NCBI GenBank assembly: GCA_022769285.1 | Contig: JALEKD010000041.1 | Coordinates: forward strand, 1 to 38,150 | Length of the DNA stretch: 38,150 bases | DNA from: Prevotella sp. | GTDB taxonomy: Bacteria; Bacteroidota; Bacteroidia; Bacteroidales; Bacteroidaceae | Reading direction: 5' to 3' | Shown: one piece after another, positions 1 through 7,330 of the stretch | Layout of the letters: each line of letters starts with the position of its first letter | Numbering within the stretch: position 1 is the stretch's first letter | Made by a program: the position numbers and the translations under genes | Notes under the pieces: model-generated | The model's database searches: none | What the model was told of the DNA's origin: nothing | Seen by the model: only the letters and a program-made list of their open reading frames with translations

Positions 1-55
1 ACTTTGAGGGGGTAGTGATAATTGCATCGTGGGAGTTCGAGTCTCCTCCTCTTCA
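1..55 (+). tRNA. tRNA-Leu(GAG), 3' part only
   Basis: This is the 3' portion of a class II tRNA cut by the window edge. The anticodon loop TTGAGGG (positions 4-10) carries anticodon GAG and is followed by the 3' anticodon stem GGTAG. A long variable arm follows at about 16-30, then the T arm GGGAG-TTCGAGT-CTCCT (31-47), the acceptor strand CCTCTTC (48-54) and discriminator A. The long variable arm plus GAG indicates leucine. CCA is not encoded. The 5' half lies outside the window, so acceptor pairing could not be checked. Confidence 0.8.
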
Positions 56-80
56 CAAAATAAACATTTCTAAATTTGTT

Positions 81-153
<73 letters not shown>

Positions 154-197
154 CTTTTTTTTATTATTGTTATTTTAATAGAGAAACATAAAAACTA

Positions 198-761
198 ATG
201 AATTTATATATCCGGTATTTTGATAAGGAAACACTTGTGTATAGTGCCGAAGAGGCTTTAGACTTTCTGTGCTCTATCCCAGAAATCAATGTTGATGCCG
301 CCATGGAGAAGGATGTCCGTGACTATGCCAATAGCGATGTCTGCTTCCCTAAGCGTTACAAGGTTCGTCCGCGCGTGTACTTCATTATGATTAAGACTAC
401 AGCCCAGAACATGGCCGACTTCAAGCAGAAAAAAGCCGTAAGACCGATGATGGCTCCCACCCCAGAACGCCGAGAGCTGGCCGCCAATGTAGCCACGCGT
501 CTCACAGAGACCTGCGAGGGATGGTACGAGGGCGCGCTCGACTTCAAGCGGGTGGTTATGGTTCCATCTACCGGCAAGCACGAATACCGCGATACTCATT
601 TTGAGGCCCGCTGCAAGGCCGTGTCTGGCCTGGATTGCTACAACCGCATCGTAGACCATCTGCGCCATCGGGTTGACCCCCGCAGCCAGTTTCCCTCGGC
701 CAAGGGCAAGAATTTTCGCTTCACCTACTTAGGACGCTGGAAAGAGGAGGCCGACTTATGA
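198..761 (+). CDS. Conserved hypothetical protein upstream of ssb
   Basis: A 187-residue soluble protein with no signal peptide or membrane segment. It begins MNLYIRYFDKETLVYSAEEA and has a basic, aromatic-rich C-terminal half, but I see no catalytic motif and assign no function. I believe similar proteins occur in other Bacteroidales, often near ssb or tRNA genes; that is recollection. Its TGA stop (759-761) overlaps the ssb start (ATG 758-760), an ATGA junction that implies translational coupling and makes it a real gene. A role in DNA or RNA metabolism would be a guess from this neighbour alone. The start has no Shine-Dalgarno sequence, which is usual in this phylum. Confidence 0.85.
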   Translation: MNLYIRYFDKETLVYSAEEALDFLCSIPEINVDAAMEKDVRDYANSDVCFPKRYKVRPRVYFIMIKTTAQNMADFKQKKAVRPMMAPTPERRELAANVATRLTETCEGWYEGALDFKRVVMVPSTGKHEYRDTHFEARCKAVSGLDCYNRIVDHLRHRVDPRSQFPSAKGKNFRFTYLGRWKEEADL

Positions 762-1168
762 ACAAGGTTATGCTGATAGGCAACGTGGGGGCTGCCCCCG
801 ATGTACGCTACTACGATGCCGACCAGGCCGTGGCTCAGGTAAGGCTGGCCACTACCGAGCGCGGCTACACCCTGCAGAACGGTACCCAGGTACCCGACCA
901 CACAGACTGGCACAACCTGGTATTCTACCGCAGCTTGGCCAAAGTAGTAGAGAAGTACGTCAAGAAAGGCGACAAACTCTACATAGAGGGCCGCATACGC
1001 TACCGTTCTTATGATGACAAGGCCGGACAGCGCCGCTACGTTACTGAGATTTTAGTTGAAAACATGGAAATGCTGACGCCACGGCAGCAGGCACAGGGCA
1101 CCTCGCAGGCCACGCAGAGTGCCACTCAGGCCGCCGAGCAACCCAGCAACGACAAGTTACCGTTCTAA
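758..1168 (+). CDS. ssb: Single-stranded DNA-binding protein
   Basis: A 136-residue SSB that coats single-stranded DNA during replication, repair and recombination. The N-terminal OB fold (about residues 1-105) starts MNKVMLIGNVGAAPDVRYY and contains DWHNLVFYRSLAKVVEKYVKKGDKLYIEGR-type core strands. A short glutamine/serine/threonine-rich linker follows, and the protein ends in the acidic tip DKLPF, the motif that recruits partner proteins. Length is short but normal for Bacteroidota SSBs. It is translationally coupled to the upstream hypothetical and lies 11 nt before gldE, so it belongs to a transcription unit reaching the esterase gene. Confidence 0.96.
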   Translation: MNKVMLIGNVGAAPDVRYYDADQAVAQVRLATTERGYTLQNGTQVPDHTDWHNLVFYRSLAKVVEKYVKKGDKLYIEGRIRYRSYDDKAGQRRYVTEILVENMEMLTPRQQAQGTSQATQSATQAAEQPSNDKLPF

Positions 1169-1179
1169 ACTCTTACACA

Positions 1180-2505
1180 TTGGACATTACTTTTTTGACT
1201 GAAGCCGTTAAGGATGTTACCTTTAATGCCCCCTCCATGGGAGCCATTTTCTCCTTAATCATGGCCGCCATACTCCTTGGGGTATCGGGCTTCATCAGTG
1301 CTTCAGAGATAGCTTACTTCAGCCTGTCGCCCACCGATGTGGCCGAGCTGGAACTCGAGAAAGACAACAAGGACAAGCGTATCCAACTGCTACGGGCCGA
1401 TGGCGAACGTACGCTGGCCACCATTCTGATAGGTAACAACTTTGTCAACGTTACCATCATCATGCTGTGCAACTATGCCTTCGGCTCGTTAGTAACCTTC
1501 GGGCCCAAGGCCGTGTGGATACAGTTTGTCAGCCTCACAGTTATCCTTACTTTTCTGCTGCTGCTCTTTGGCGAGATAATGCCCAAGGTATACAGCCGGC
1601 AAGCCCCCTTGGCTTACTGCCGCAAGTCTGTCAGTGGCATCATGTTCATGCGCCGCCTGTTCTGGCCCATCGAGACCATCCTCATCAAGAGCGGCATATT
1701 TCTGGAGAAGGTCGTTCATAAGGAGGAGCAAAGCCTGAGCGTAGACGACTTGGAACAGGCGCTTGAGCTGACCGACAAGGACGACATCAAGGATGAGCAG
1801 AGCATCCTGCAGGGTATCATCCGATTTGGCGACGAGACCGCCAAGGAGGTAATGACCAGCCGGCAGGACATAGTAGACATCGACATACGCAGCACGTTTG
1901 CCGAGGTGCTCTCCTGCATACTCGAAAACAATTACAGCCGCATCCCCGTGTATCAGGACAACGACGACAACATACGCGGAATACTGTATATCAAGGACCT
2001 GTTGCCCCATGTGTCCAAGCCGGCTACGTTCCGGTGGCAGAGTTTGATACGTCCAGGCTATTTTGTACCAGAAACAAAGAAGATAGACGACCTGCTCCGC
2101 GAGTTCCAGGAGAACAAGGTACACATAGCCATCGTGGTCGACGAGTTTGGAGGTACCAGCGGACTGGTAACGTTAGAGGACATCCTGGAGGAGATAGTGG
2201 GCGAGATAAACGACGAGTACGATGACGATGAGAAAACATACTCGAAGATAAACTACAACACGTATCTGTTCGAGGGCAAGACGCTACTGAGCGACCTGTG
2301 CCGCATCCTGAATATAGACGACGACACCTTTACCGAAGTATGTGGCGACGCCGACACCATAGCGGGCATGCTGTTAGAGATAAAGGGCGACTTCCTGACG
2401 CTCCATGAACGCATTGACTACAAGAACTTTACCTTTGAGGTGATGGCTGTCGAGGAACGCCGCATTAGCCGTGTCAAGGTCATCGTACACGATCACAAGG
2501 ACTGA
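1180..2505 (+). CDS. gldE: GldE-like CNNM/CorC transporter-associated protein
   Basis: A 441-residue membrane protein of the CNNM/HlyC-CorC superfamily. An N-terminal DUF21 region has about four hydrophobic segments (residues ~20-170; FIFSASEIAYFS-like motif at ~38-48). A CBS pair follows (~205-330, with VMTSRQDIVDID and EFGGTSGLVTLEDILEEIVGEI) and then a C-terminal CorC_HlyC domain. In gliding Bacteroidota the orthologue is named GldE, but it is widespread in non-gliding Bacteroidales, where an ion-homeostasis role is more likely. The start is taken as TTG at 1180, because no ATG lies earlier in frame; an internal ATG near residue 20 would cut the first hydrophobic segment. It sits directly after ssb, the usual order in the phylum. 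Confidence 0.88.
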   Translation: MDITFLTEAVKDVTFNAPSMGAIFSLIMAAILLGVSGFISASEIAYFSLSPTDVAELELEKDNKDKRIQLLRADGERTLATILIGNNFVNVTIIMLCNYAFGSLVTFGPKAVWIQFVSLTVILTFLLLLFGEIMPKVYSRQAPLAYCRKSVSGIMFMRRLFWPIETILIKSGIFLEKVVHKEEQSLSVDDLEQALELTDKDDIKDEQSILQGIIRFGDETAKEVMTSRQDIVDIDIRSTFAEVLSCILENNYSRIPVYQDNDDNIRGILYIKDLLPHVSKPATFRWQSLIRPGYFVPETKKIDDLLREFQENKVHIAIVVDEFGGTSGLVTLEDILEEIVGEINDEYDDDEKTYSKINYNTYLFEGKTLLSDLCRILNIDDDTFTEVCGDADTIAGMLLEIKGDFLTLHERIDYKNFTFEVMAVEERRISRVKVIVHDHKD

Positions 2506-2509
2506 CCGC

Positions 2510-3112
2510 ATGGCACTGCTAAGCATCGAGTCCATAGCCCCTGGCATACAGCTCGGCCTATGGGCAATAGAGGACACCACCGAGCAGCTCATGGCCCAGG
2601 ATCCGCGACTGGCCAGAGTGACCGAGGCCGAGCGCTACCATGCCGACGCACGACGGCGCGAGGTGCTGGCGGTCTATGCACTGCTGTTTGCCATGACGGG
2701 CGACAGCTCTAAGCGCATTGCCCACGACGAGCTGAACCGCCCGAGGGTAGACGGCTATCACGTGAGCATCAGCCATACCCGTGGCTACGCTGCCCTCATC
2801 CTCTCGCGCCATGAGCACGTGGCGATCGACATCGAATATTACAGCACGCGGGTAGCGCGAGTGCTCTCCAAGTTTGTCAGGCCCGACGAGCTAACACCCG
2901 ACACCACCTCGCAACTGCTCCACTGGAGCGCCAAAGAGACCGTGTACAAACTGTGTGCCGAGGAAAATCTGCAATACTTGGAGATGCGGGTCGAGCCCAT
3001 GACGCCCAGCACATCGGGCACGCTCCGGGTAGACGTTCTGAAAGTTCCAAAGACGCTCGACGTACACTACCGTGTAACCCCTGACTATGTACTTACCTAT
3101 ACCCACAGCTAA
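2510..3112 (+). CDS. 4'-phosphopantetheinyl transferase family protein
   Basis: A 200-residue Sfp-type enzyme that would transfer phosphopantetheine from CoA to a carrier-protein serine. The magnesium-binding DIE motif is at D107-E109 (VAIDIEYY), and WSAKETVYKL carries the K142-E143 pair typical of the family. HVSISHTRGYAALI is the usual upstream HxSxSH-like segment. ATG 2510 was chosen because a GTG in frame at 2471 would overlap gldE by 35 nt and add an unconserved-looking N-terminus. It follows gldE by 4 nt and overlaps the next gene by 26 nt. Its carrier protein (fatty-acid ACP or a secondary pathway) cannot be told from the sequence. Confidence 0.9.
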   Translation: MALLSIESIAPGIQLGLWAIEDTTEQLMAQDPRLARVTEAERYHADARRREVLAVYALLFAMTGDSSKRIAHDELNRPRVDGYHVSISHTRGYAALILSRHEHVAIDIEYYSTRVARVLSKFVRPDELTPDTTSQLLHWSAKETVYKLCAEENLQYLEMRVEPMTPSTSGTLRVDVLKVPKTLDVHYRVTPDYVLTYTHS

Positions 3113-4154
3113 ACCATTATTATTCATCCCCTGCATAGTGGCCCTGATAGCCACGGCGCTGCCTGCCCATGCCGGCACTCAGCCCAGAGATACAGTACAG
3201 GTGGTGCGGGCCAATGAGCAACGCCACTTCCCAGCCACCGTGCCCGCAGGCAACTACAGCGGCATAACCCACTACCGCGACAACCAGTACCTGGTAGTCA
3301 GCGACAAGTCTAAAACGGATGGTTTCTTCATCTTTGACATCGACATCGACTCCATCTCGGGCCAACTCATACAGGTAGTTAACCGCGGGTTCTGTAGCTC
3401 GCAGCTTGCCAACCGTGATGGCGAGGGCATTGCTTACCTCCCTGTCTCACAGACGGTTCTGATAAGCGGTGAGGCCGATGGCCGTATCCTGGAGTACGAC
3501 CCCAACGGCCAGCTCACCCACCGCGAGGCCGAGGTGCCCGCGATATACCGCAAGGCAGACAGGAACTTAGGCTTTGAGGCACTGGGCTACAACGCCTACA
3601 CGCACCGCGTATGGACCTGCAACGAGGGCACACTCGACGGCGATGGCCCATGCAGCGACTCCCGAAACGGGGCTCGAAACCGGCTGCGCTTCCAGTCGTT
3701 CGACGAGGCGCTGAAGCCCATAGCCCAATATGCCTACCTGACGGATGCACCGCTGAGCACCCGTACCAGCGCGCTCTTTGCCATGGGCGTGCCCACCATA
3801 ACCCCGCTGAGCGACGGTTCGCTGCTGGTGCTGGAGCGCGAGTTCTATGTGTCGCCAGCCAAACTGGGCTCGTACGTCAACTGCCGACTCTTTCAGGCCT
3901 GGCCCGACACGCCCCTCACCAGCGAGGACTGTCTGAACCGCGACGATGTCCTGTATATGGACAAGCATCTGCTGACCCAGTGGCAGACGCGGCTAACGCT
4001 GTTTAACCACTCACTGGCCAACTACGAAGGCATGTGCCTGGGCCCACGTCTGGCCAATGGCTCGCAGGTGATCATCCTTGTGTCCGACTCGCAAGATCAG
4101 TATTACGGGGTGCTCAAAGACTGGTTCAAGACCCTTGTTGTCCGCCTGAAATAG
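3087..4154 (+). CDS. Secreted phytase-like esterase domain protein
   Basis: A 355-residue exported protein. It has a signal peptide with hydrophobic core LLFIPCIVALIATALPAHA (about residues 11-29) and AHA as the likely cleavage site. The remainder is one beta-propeller-like domain of the phytase-like family (PF13449 type), with markers YSGITHYRDNQYLVVSDK, NRDGEGIAYLP, LGFEALGYNAYTHRVWTCNEG and SLANYEGMCLGPRL. Members are called esterase-like or phytase-like, but the substrate is usually unknown. The start overlaps the transferase gene by 26 nt in another frame, so it is the last gene of the ssb operon. No hairpin terminator is obvious downstream. Confidence 0.85.
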   Translation: MYLPIPTAKPLLFIPCIVALIATALPAHAGTQPRDTVQVVRANEQRHFPATVPAGNYSGITHYRDNQYLVVSDKSKTDGFFIFDIDIDSISGQLIQVVNRGFCSSQLANRDGEGIAYLPVSQTVLISGEADGRILEYDPNGQLTHREAEVPAIYRKADRNLGFEALGYNAYTHRVWTCNEGTLDGDGPCSDSRNGARNRLRFQSFDEALKPIAQYAYLTDAPLSTRTSALFAMGVPTITPLSDGSLLVLEREFYVSPAKLGSYVNCRLFQAWPDTPLTSEDCLNRDDVLYMDKHLLTQWQTRLTLFNHSLANYEGMCLGPRLANGSQVIILVSDSQDQYYGVLKDWFKTLVVRLK

Positions 4155-4278
4155 CGCGGCGAGCTCTCCCCCACCCCCTCCCCATCTGCCTGGTTCTACG
4201 GAGACCTTTCCCTCAGTTTTTATGATGACCAGGAACAAATCAGTGTCGTCAATGCGCATGGTAAGCACAACCAGTTAC

Positions 4279-4345
4279 AGCCTGGGGCAACGCCCCAAGT
4301 ACATAGCAATCGATCTGCTGTCGCGCTATAAGCGCGAAACCACAT
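4279..4345 (-). repeat. Family B hairpin repeat, copy 1 (inverted)
   Basis: On the minus strand this contains a cell of the form GCGCTTATAGCGC, then about 20 nt, then GGGGC-GTT-GCCCCAGGC. The same pair of hairpins occurs on the plus strand at 4505-4560 and 35101-35150. It forms two short stem-loops in an interval without genes. Function is unknown; REP-like elements are the nearest analogy. Confidence 0.55.
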
Positions 4346-4454
4346 AAACAGGCCATTCCCCATTTGCCAGGCATGCCTGCGATGGTAACGCCTACAGCTA
4401 CTTTTATAGAAAACAGGCTGCGCCTCGGCCACCCAAGCAAGCTCGTGACACTCG

Positions 4455-4560
4455 GCTTACACTGTTTTTGCGCCTACAGCGCGCGTTGCTTATGTGGGGG
4501 ACGACACCAGGGACGCTGCCCCAGGCTTTATACTTTTGCGCTTACAGCGCGCGCTGCTTG
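4455..4560 (+). repeat. Family B hairpin repeats, copies 2 and 3
   Basis: Two tandem, partly matching units. The segment TTTTGCGCCTACAGCGCGCG at about 4466-4485 is repeated as TTTTGCGCTTACAGCGCGCG at about 4534-4553. The second is preceded by GGGACGCTGCCCCAGGC (about 4510-4526). The GCGC...GCGC parts can fold into short hairpins. Short open frames across both copies encode the same cysteine-rich string, but this is best explained as the DNA repeat and not as a gene. Confidence 0.6.
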
Positions 4561-4646
4561 TGTGATGATTGCATCACCTTGCAAGGACGTTCCTATAAGG
4601 CCAAGGAAAACACCTATTTTACAGAAAGTAACCTCCACGCAGAAAA

Positions 4647-4897
4647 GTACAAGAAGCAAGAGGGTAAAAGAATAAAAAGCACTGCCCGAGAATAGTCTCT
4701 GCCAAACCAGCGATTATCGCGAAAAATGAGAAGACCGAGCTTTAGCTTTCTAATGACGGCTCCCAGCATCATAAAGGTGGCTCCCAGCATCGTAAAGACC
4801 GGTCTCTACGATTTACATGACCACCCTTGGCGTACAGAATGTCAGCGCCAGCGTTCAGGCAGTGCTTTTTATTCTTTTACCCTTTTACTTCTTACCT
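4647..4897 (+). repeat. Family A dispersed repeat, copy 1, with inverted T-rich tails
   Basis: The core (4733-4805) reads AGACCGAGCTTTAGCTTTCT, then two 21-bp units beginning GGCTCCCAGCATC (4758 and 4779), then AAAGACCGGTC. The same core recurs at 13005-13069 (minus) and 25622-25693. Here the T-rich tail GCAGTGCTTTTTATTCTTTT (from 4859) is mirrored by an inverted copy at 4647-4685, so the element is bounded by inverted repeats of about 37 bp with few mismatches. No transposase or real reading frame is present. With the family B units it fills most of the 4155-5061 gap; I see no glycine riboswitch or other known leader in that gap. Confidence 0.65.
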
Positions 4898-5022
4898 TTC
4901 AAAACCCTTCCGGCAACCCACATCGGGATCCCTGTAAGAGCCGCAGGGGGCCCGAGCAGAAAAGAGTTAACGTTTTTCAGAATAAATAACTAAAGATGTG
5001 TGGCCATTCAGCATTTTATTAC

Positions 5023-5030
5023 TATTTTTG
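5023..5030 (+). promoter_or_regulatory. Possible -7 box of the lplA-gcv operon
   Basis: TATTTTTG fits the Bacteroidota -7 consensus TAnnTTTG and is followed by C, as is common. It lies 31 nt before the lplA start, leaving a leader of about 25 nt. No convincing TTTG lies 19-21 nt upstream, so this is a partial match only. Confidence 0.4.
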
Positions 5031-5061
5031 CATATCACATTACCATTAAAGAAGACCATCT

Positions 5062-5769
5062 ATGATCTATATAGAATCGGGCGACACACAGCCCAGGCGA
5101 CTAAGCTACTATCTGGCCATGGAAGAGTACGTAGCACAGCACATTCTGAGGGGCGAGGACTGCTTTTTTATGTGGCAGGTAACTCCCTCTGTCATATTCG
5201 GACGCAATCAGGTTCCCCAGAACGAGGTTAACATCGACTACTGCCGTCGGCACGGCATAGCCATGTTCCGCCGTAAGAGCGGGGGCGGCTGCGTGTATGC
5301 CGACATGAGCAACGTGATGCTCTCGTACATCACTCCCGATGAGAATGTTGACCAGACATTTTCCCGCTACCTGGACATGGTGGCCGGCAGCCTGCAGGCG
5401 ATGGGCATAGATGCTCACAAGAACGACCACAACGACATTATGATAGGCGACCGCAAGGTTTCGGGCAACGCCATCTATCACCTTCCGGGCAGCAACATCG
5501 CCCACGGCACCCTGCTCTATGATACGGACATGGAGAACATGCTGAAGGCTATCACGCCATCACGGCAGAAGTTGGACAAGCACGGTGTAGAGAGCGTGCG
5601 GCAGCGTATATGCCTGCTCAAGGACTACACCCCAATCCCCTTTGCCGACATACGGGCGCGGCTAAGGGCCTCCCTGTGTGAGCACCACTACACGCTGACT
5701 GCCAAGGACCAGGCGGGCATAGCCGACATAGAGCGCGAATACCTGGACCCGACCTTTATAGGCATATAG
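5062..5769 (+). CDS. lplA: Lipoate-protein ligase A-type protein
   Basis: A 235-residue cytoplasmic protein of the BPL/LplA fold, expected to attach lipoate (or octanoate) to lipoyl domains. RRKSGGGCVYAD (about residues 70-81) is the lipoate/ATP-binding glycine loop, and GDRKVSGNA carries the conserved lysine K132. It lacks the C-terminal accessory domain of E. coli LplA (about 337 residues), so it may be a single-domain transferase or need a partner for activation. It lies 50 nt upstream of gcvT and three genes before its obvious substrate, GcvH, which supports lipoylation of the glycine cleavage H protein. ATG 5062 gives a full-length fold. Confidence 0.88.
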   Translation: MIYIESGDTQPRRLSYYLAMEEYVAQHILRGEDCFFMWQVTPSVIFGRNQVPQNEVNIDYCRRHGIAMFRRKSGGGCVYADMSNVMLSYITPDENVDQTFSRYLDMVAGSLQAMGIDAHKNDHNDIMIGDRKVSGNAIYHLPGSNIAHGTLLYDTDMENMLKAITPSRQKLDKHGVESVRQRICLLKDYTPIPFADIRARLRASLCEHHYTLTAKDQAGIADIEREYLDPTFIGI

Positions 5770-5819
5770 AGGGACGCATTACTACAGAACACTAACGATT
5801 TATAATATAACTAAGGTAT

Positions 5820-6908
5820 ATGGAAAACAAGAGAACCTGTCTGTATGACAAACATGTGGCGCTGGGTGCGCTCATTCAACCTTTTGGCGGTTTCGACATG
5901 CCTATTCAGTACACATCCATCATCGATGAGCACAACGCAGTACGCCAGCATTGTGGCGTGTTCGACGTTTCGCACATGGGAGAGGTCAGGGTTACTGGCC
6001 CCGATGCCGAACGGTATGTAAACCATATATTCACCAACAACGTGACCAACGCCCCGATAGGCAAGATATACTATGGCATGATGTGCTATCCCGATGGAGG
6101 CACGGTAGACGACTTGCTGGTCTACAAGATGGGCGAGCAAGACTTCTTCATCGTCATCAACGCAGCCAACATAGACAAGGATGTGGCCTGGATGACCGAC
6201 CACACCGAGGGGATGAACGTGAACATAGCCCACCAGTCTGACTACTACGGGCAGCTGGCTGTACAGGGCCCCGAGTCGGCCCAGGTAATGGAGGAGATTC
6301 TGGGCCTGCCCTGCAGTGAGTTGGTTTTCTACACTGCTAAGACCATCGACGTTCCTGGCGAGCAGCTCATCGTGTCGCGCACGGGCTATACTGGCGAAGA
6401 TGGCTTCGAAATTTACGGCTCGCACGACTATATACGCAGCGCCTGGGACAAACTGATGGCCAGCGGCCGCTGCAAGCCCTGCGGACTGGGCTGCCGCGAC
6501 ACCCTGCGCTTCGAGGTGGGCCTGCCCCTCTATGGCGATGAACTGAGTGCTGACATTTCGCCCGTTATGGCAGGTCTCTCCATGTTCTGCAAGCTGGACA
6601 AGCCCGAGTTTATCGGTCGCGAGGCACTCATTGACCAGAAGACCAACGGGGTGAGCCGCCGGCTACGAGGCATAGAACTGCAGGGGCACGCTGTGCCACG
6701 TCATGGCTACCCTGTCCTCAAGGACGGCCGCGAGGTAGGTGTCGTTACCACCGGCTATCGCCTGCTCTCGGTAGACAAGAGCTGTGCCGTGGCACTGGTT
6801 GACGCCTCGATCAAGCTGGGCGACACCGTCGAGGTTCAGATTCGCAAGAAGACGTTCCCTGGCACTATCGTCAAGAAGAAGTTCTACGAGAAGCACTATC
6901 ACAAATAA
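5820..6908 (+). CDS. gcvT: Glycine cleavage system aminomethyltransferase (T protein)
   Basis: A 362-residue T protein that moves the aminomethyl carbon from lipoyl-GcvH to tetrahydrofolate, releasing ammonia. Visible markers are LGALIQPFGGFDMPIQYTSI near the N-terminus, CGVFDVSHMGEVRVTGPDA (about 42-60), YTGEDGFEIY (about 193-202), CGLGCRDTLRFEVGLPLYG (about 220-238) and the C-terminal barrel with YPVLKDGREVGVVTTG. Length is typical. It sits between lplA and gcvH in a same-strand run. Start ATG 5820 lies 50 nt after the lplA stop. Confidence 0.96.
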   Translation: MENKRTCLYDKHVALGALIQPFGGFDMPIQYTSIIDEHNAVRQHCGVFDVSHMGEVRVTGPDAERYVNHIFTNNVTNAPIGKIYYGMMCYPDGGTVDDLLVYKMGEQDFFIVINAANIDKDVAWMTDHTEGMNVNIAHQSDYYGQLAVQGPESAQVMEEILGLPCSELVFYTAKTIDVPGEQLIVSRTGYTGEDGFEIYGSHDYIRSAWDKLMASGRCKPCGLGCRDTLRFEVGLPLYGDELSADISPVMAGLSMFCKLDKPEFIGREALIDQKTNGVSRRLRGIELQGHAVPRHGYPVLKDGREVGVVTTGYRLLSVDKSCAVALVDASIKLGDTVEVQIRKKTFPGTIVKKKFYEKHYHK

Positions 6909-6951
6909 CCCCATTTCACACAGAATAATAACTTATATAACAGAAATAACT

Positions 6952-7329
6952 ATGGCTAAAGTATTGGAAGGACTCTATTACTCAGAGTCGCACGAGTATG
7001 TAAAGGTAGAAGGCGAGTATGGCTACATCGGAATAACCGACTACGCTCAGCATGAGCTGGGCAACGTGGTATATGTAGACATGCCCGAAGTAGACGATGA
7101 GGTTACAGCCGGCGAGGAGTTCGGCGCAGTAGAGAGTGTTAAAGCTGCATCGGACCTGAACTCGCCCGTAAGCGGCACGGTGGCCGAAGTAAACGAGGAG
7201 CTGGAAGATCAGCCCGAGAAGATTAACGAGGACGCCTTTGCCAACTGGATTATCAAGGTAAAGCTGGCCGACAAGAGCGAGCTGGACAACCTGATGGATG
7301 CCAAGGCTTACGAAGAGTTTACCAAATAA
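6952..7329 (+). CDS. gcvH: Glycine cleavage system H protein
   Basis: A 125-residue lipoyl carrier that shuttles the aminomethyl group between P, T and L proteins. Markers are YSESHEYVKVEG at the N-terminus, GITDYAQHELGNVVYVDMP (about 27-45) and the lipoylation site GAVESVKAASDL with acceptor lysine K64. Length is normal. ATG 6952 was chosen because it gives the standard N-terminus; the longer upstream reading runs inside gcvT. It starts 43 nt after gcvT and its stop is 1 nt before the gcvPA start. Confidence 0.97.
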   Translation: MAKVLEGLYYSESHEYVKVEGEYGYIGITDYAQHELGNVVYVDMPEVDDEVTAGEEFGAVESVKAASDLNSPVSGTVAEVNEELEDQPEKINEDAFANWIIKVKLADKSELDNLMDAKAYEEFTK

Positions 7330-7330
7330 A

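Noticed and set aside
4364..4695. Overlapping small reading frames encoding cysteine-rich CAYSARCLC-type strings
   Set aside because: They arise from direct copies of the family B DNA repeat, occur in several frames and have no neighbour, start signal or domain support.
4155..5061. Possible glycine riboswitch upstream of the gcv operon
   Set aside because: No paired glycine-aptamer core was found; the interval is mostly dispersed repeats.
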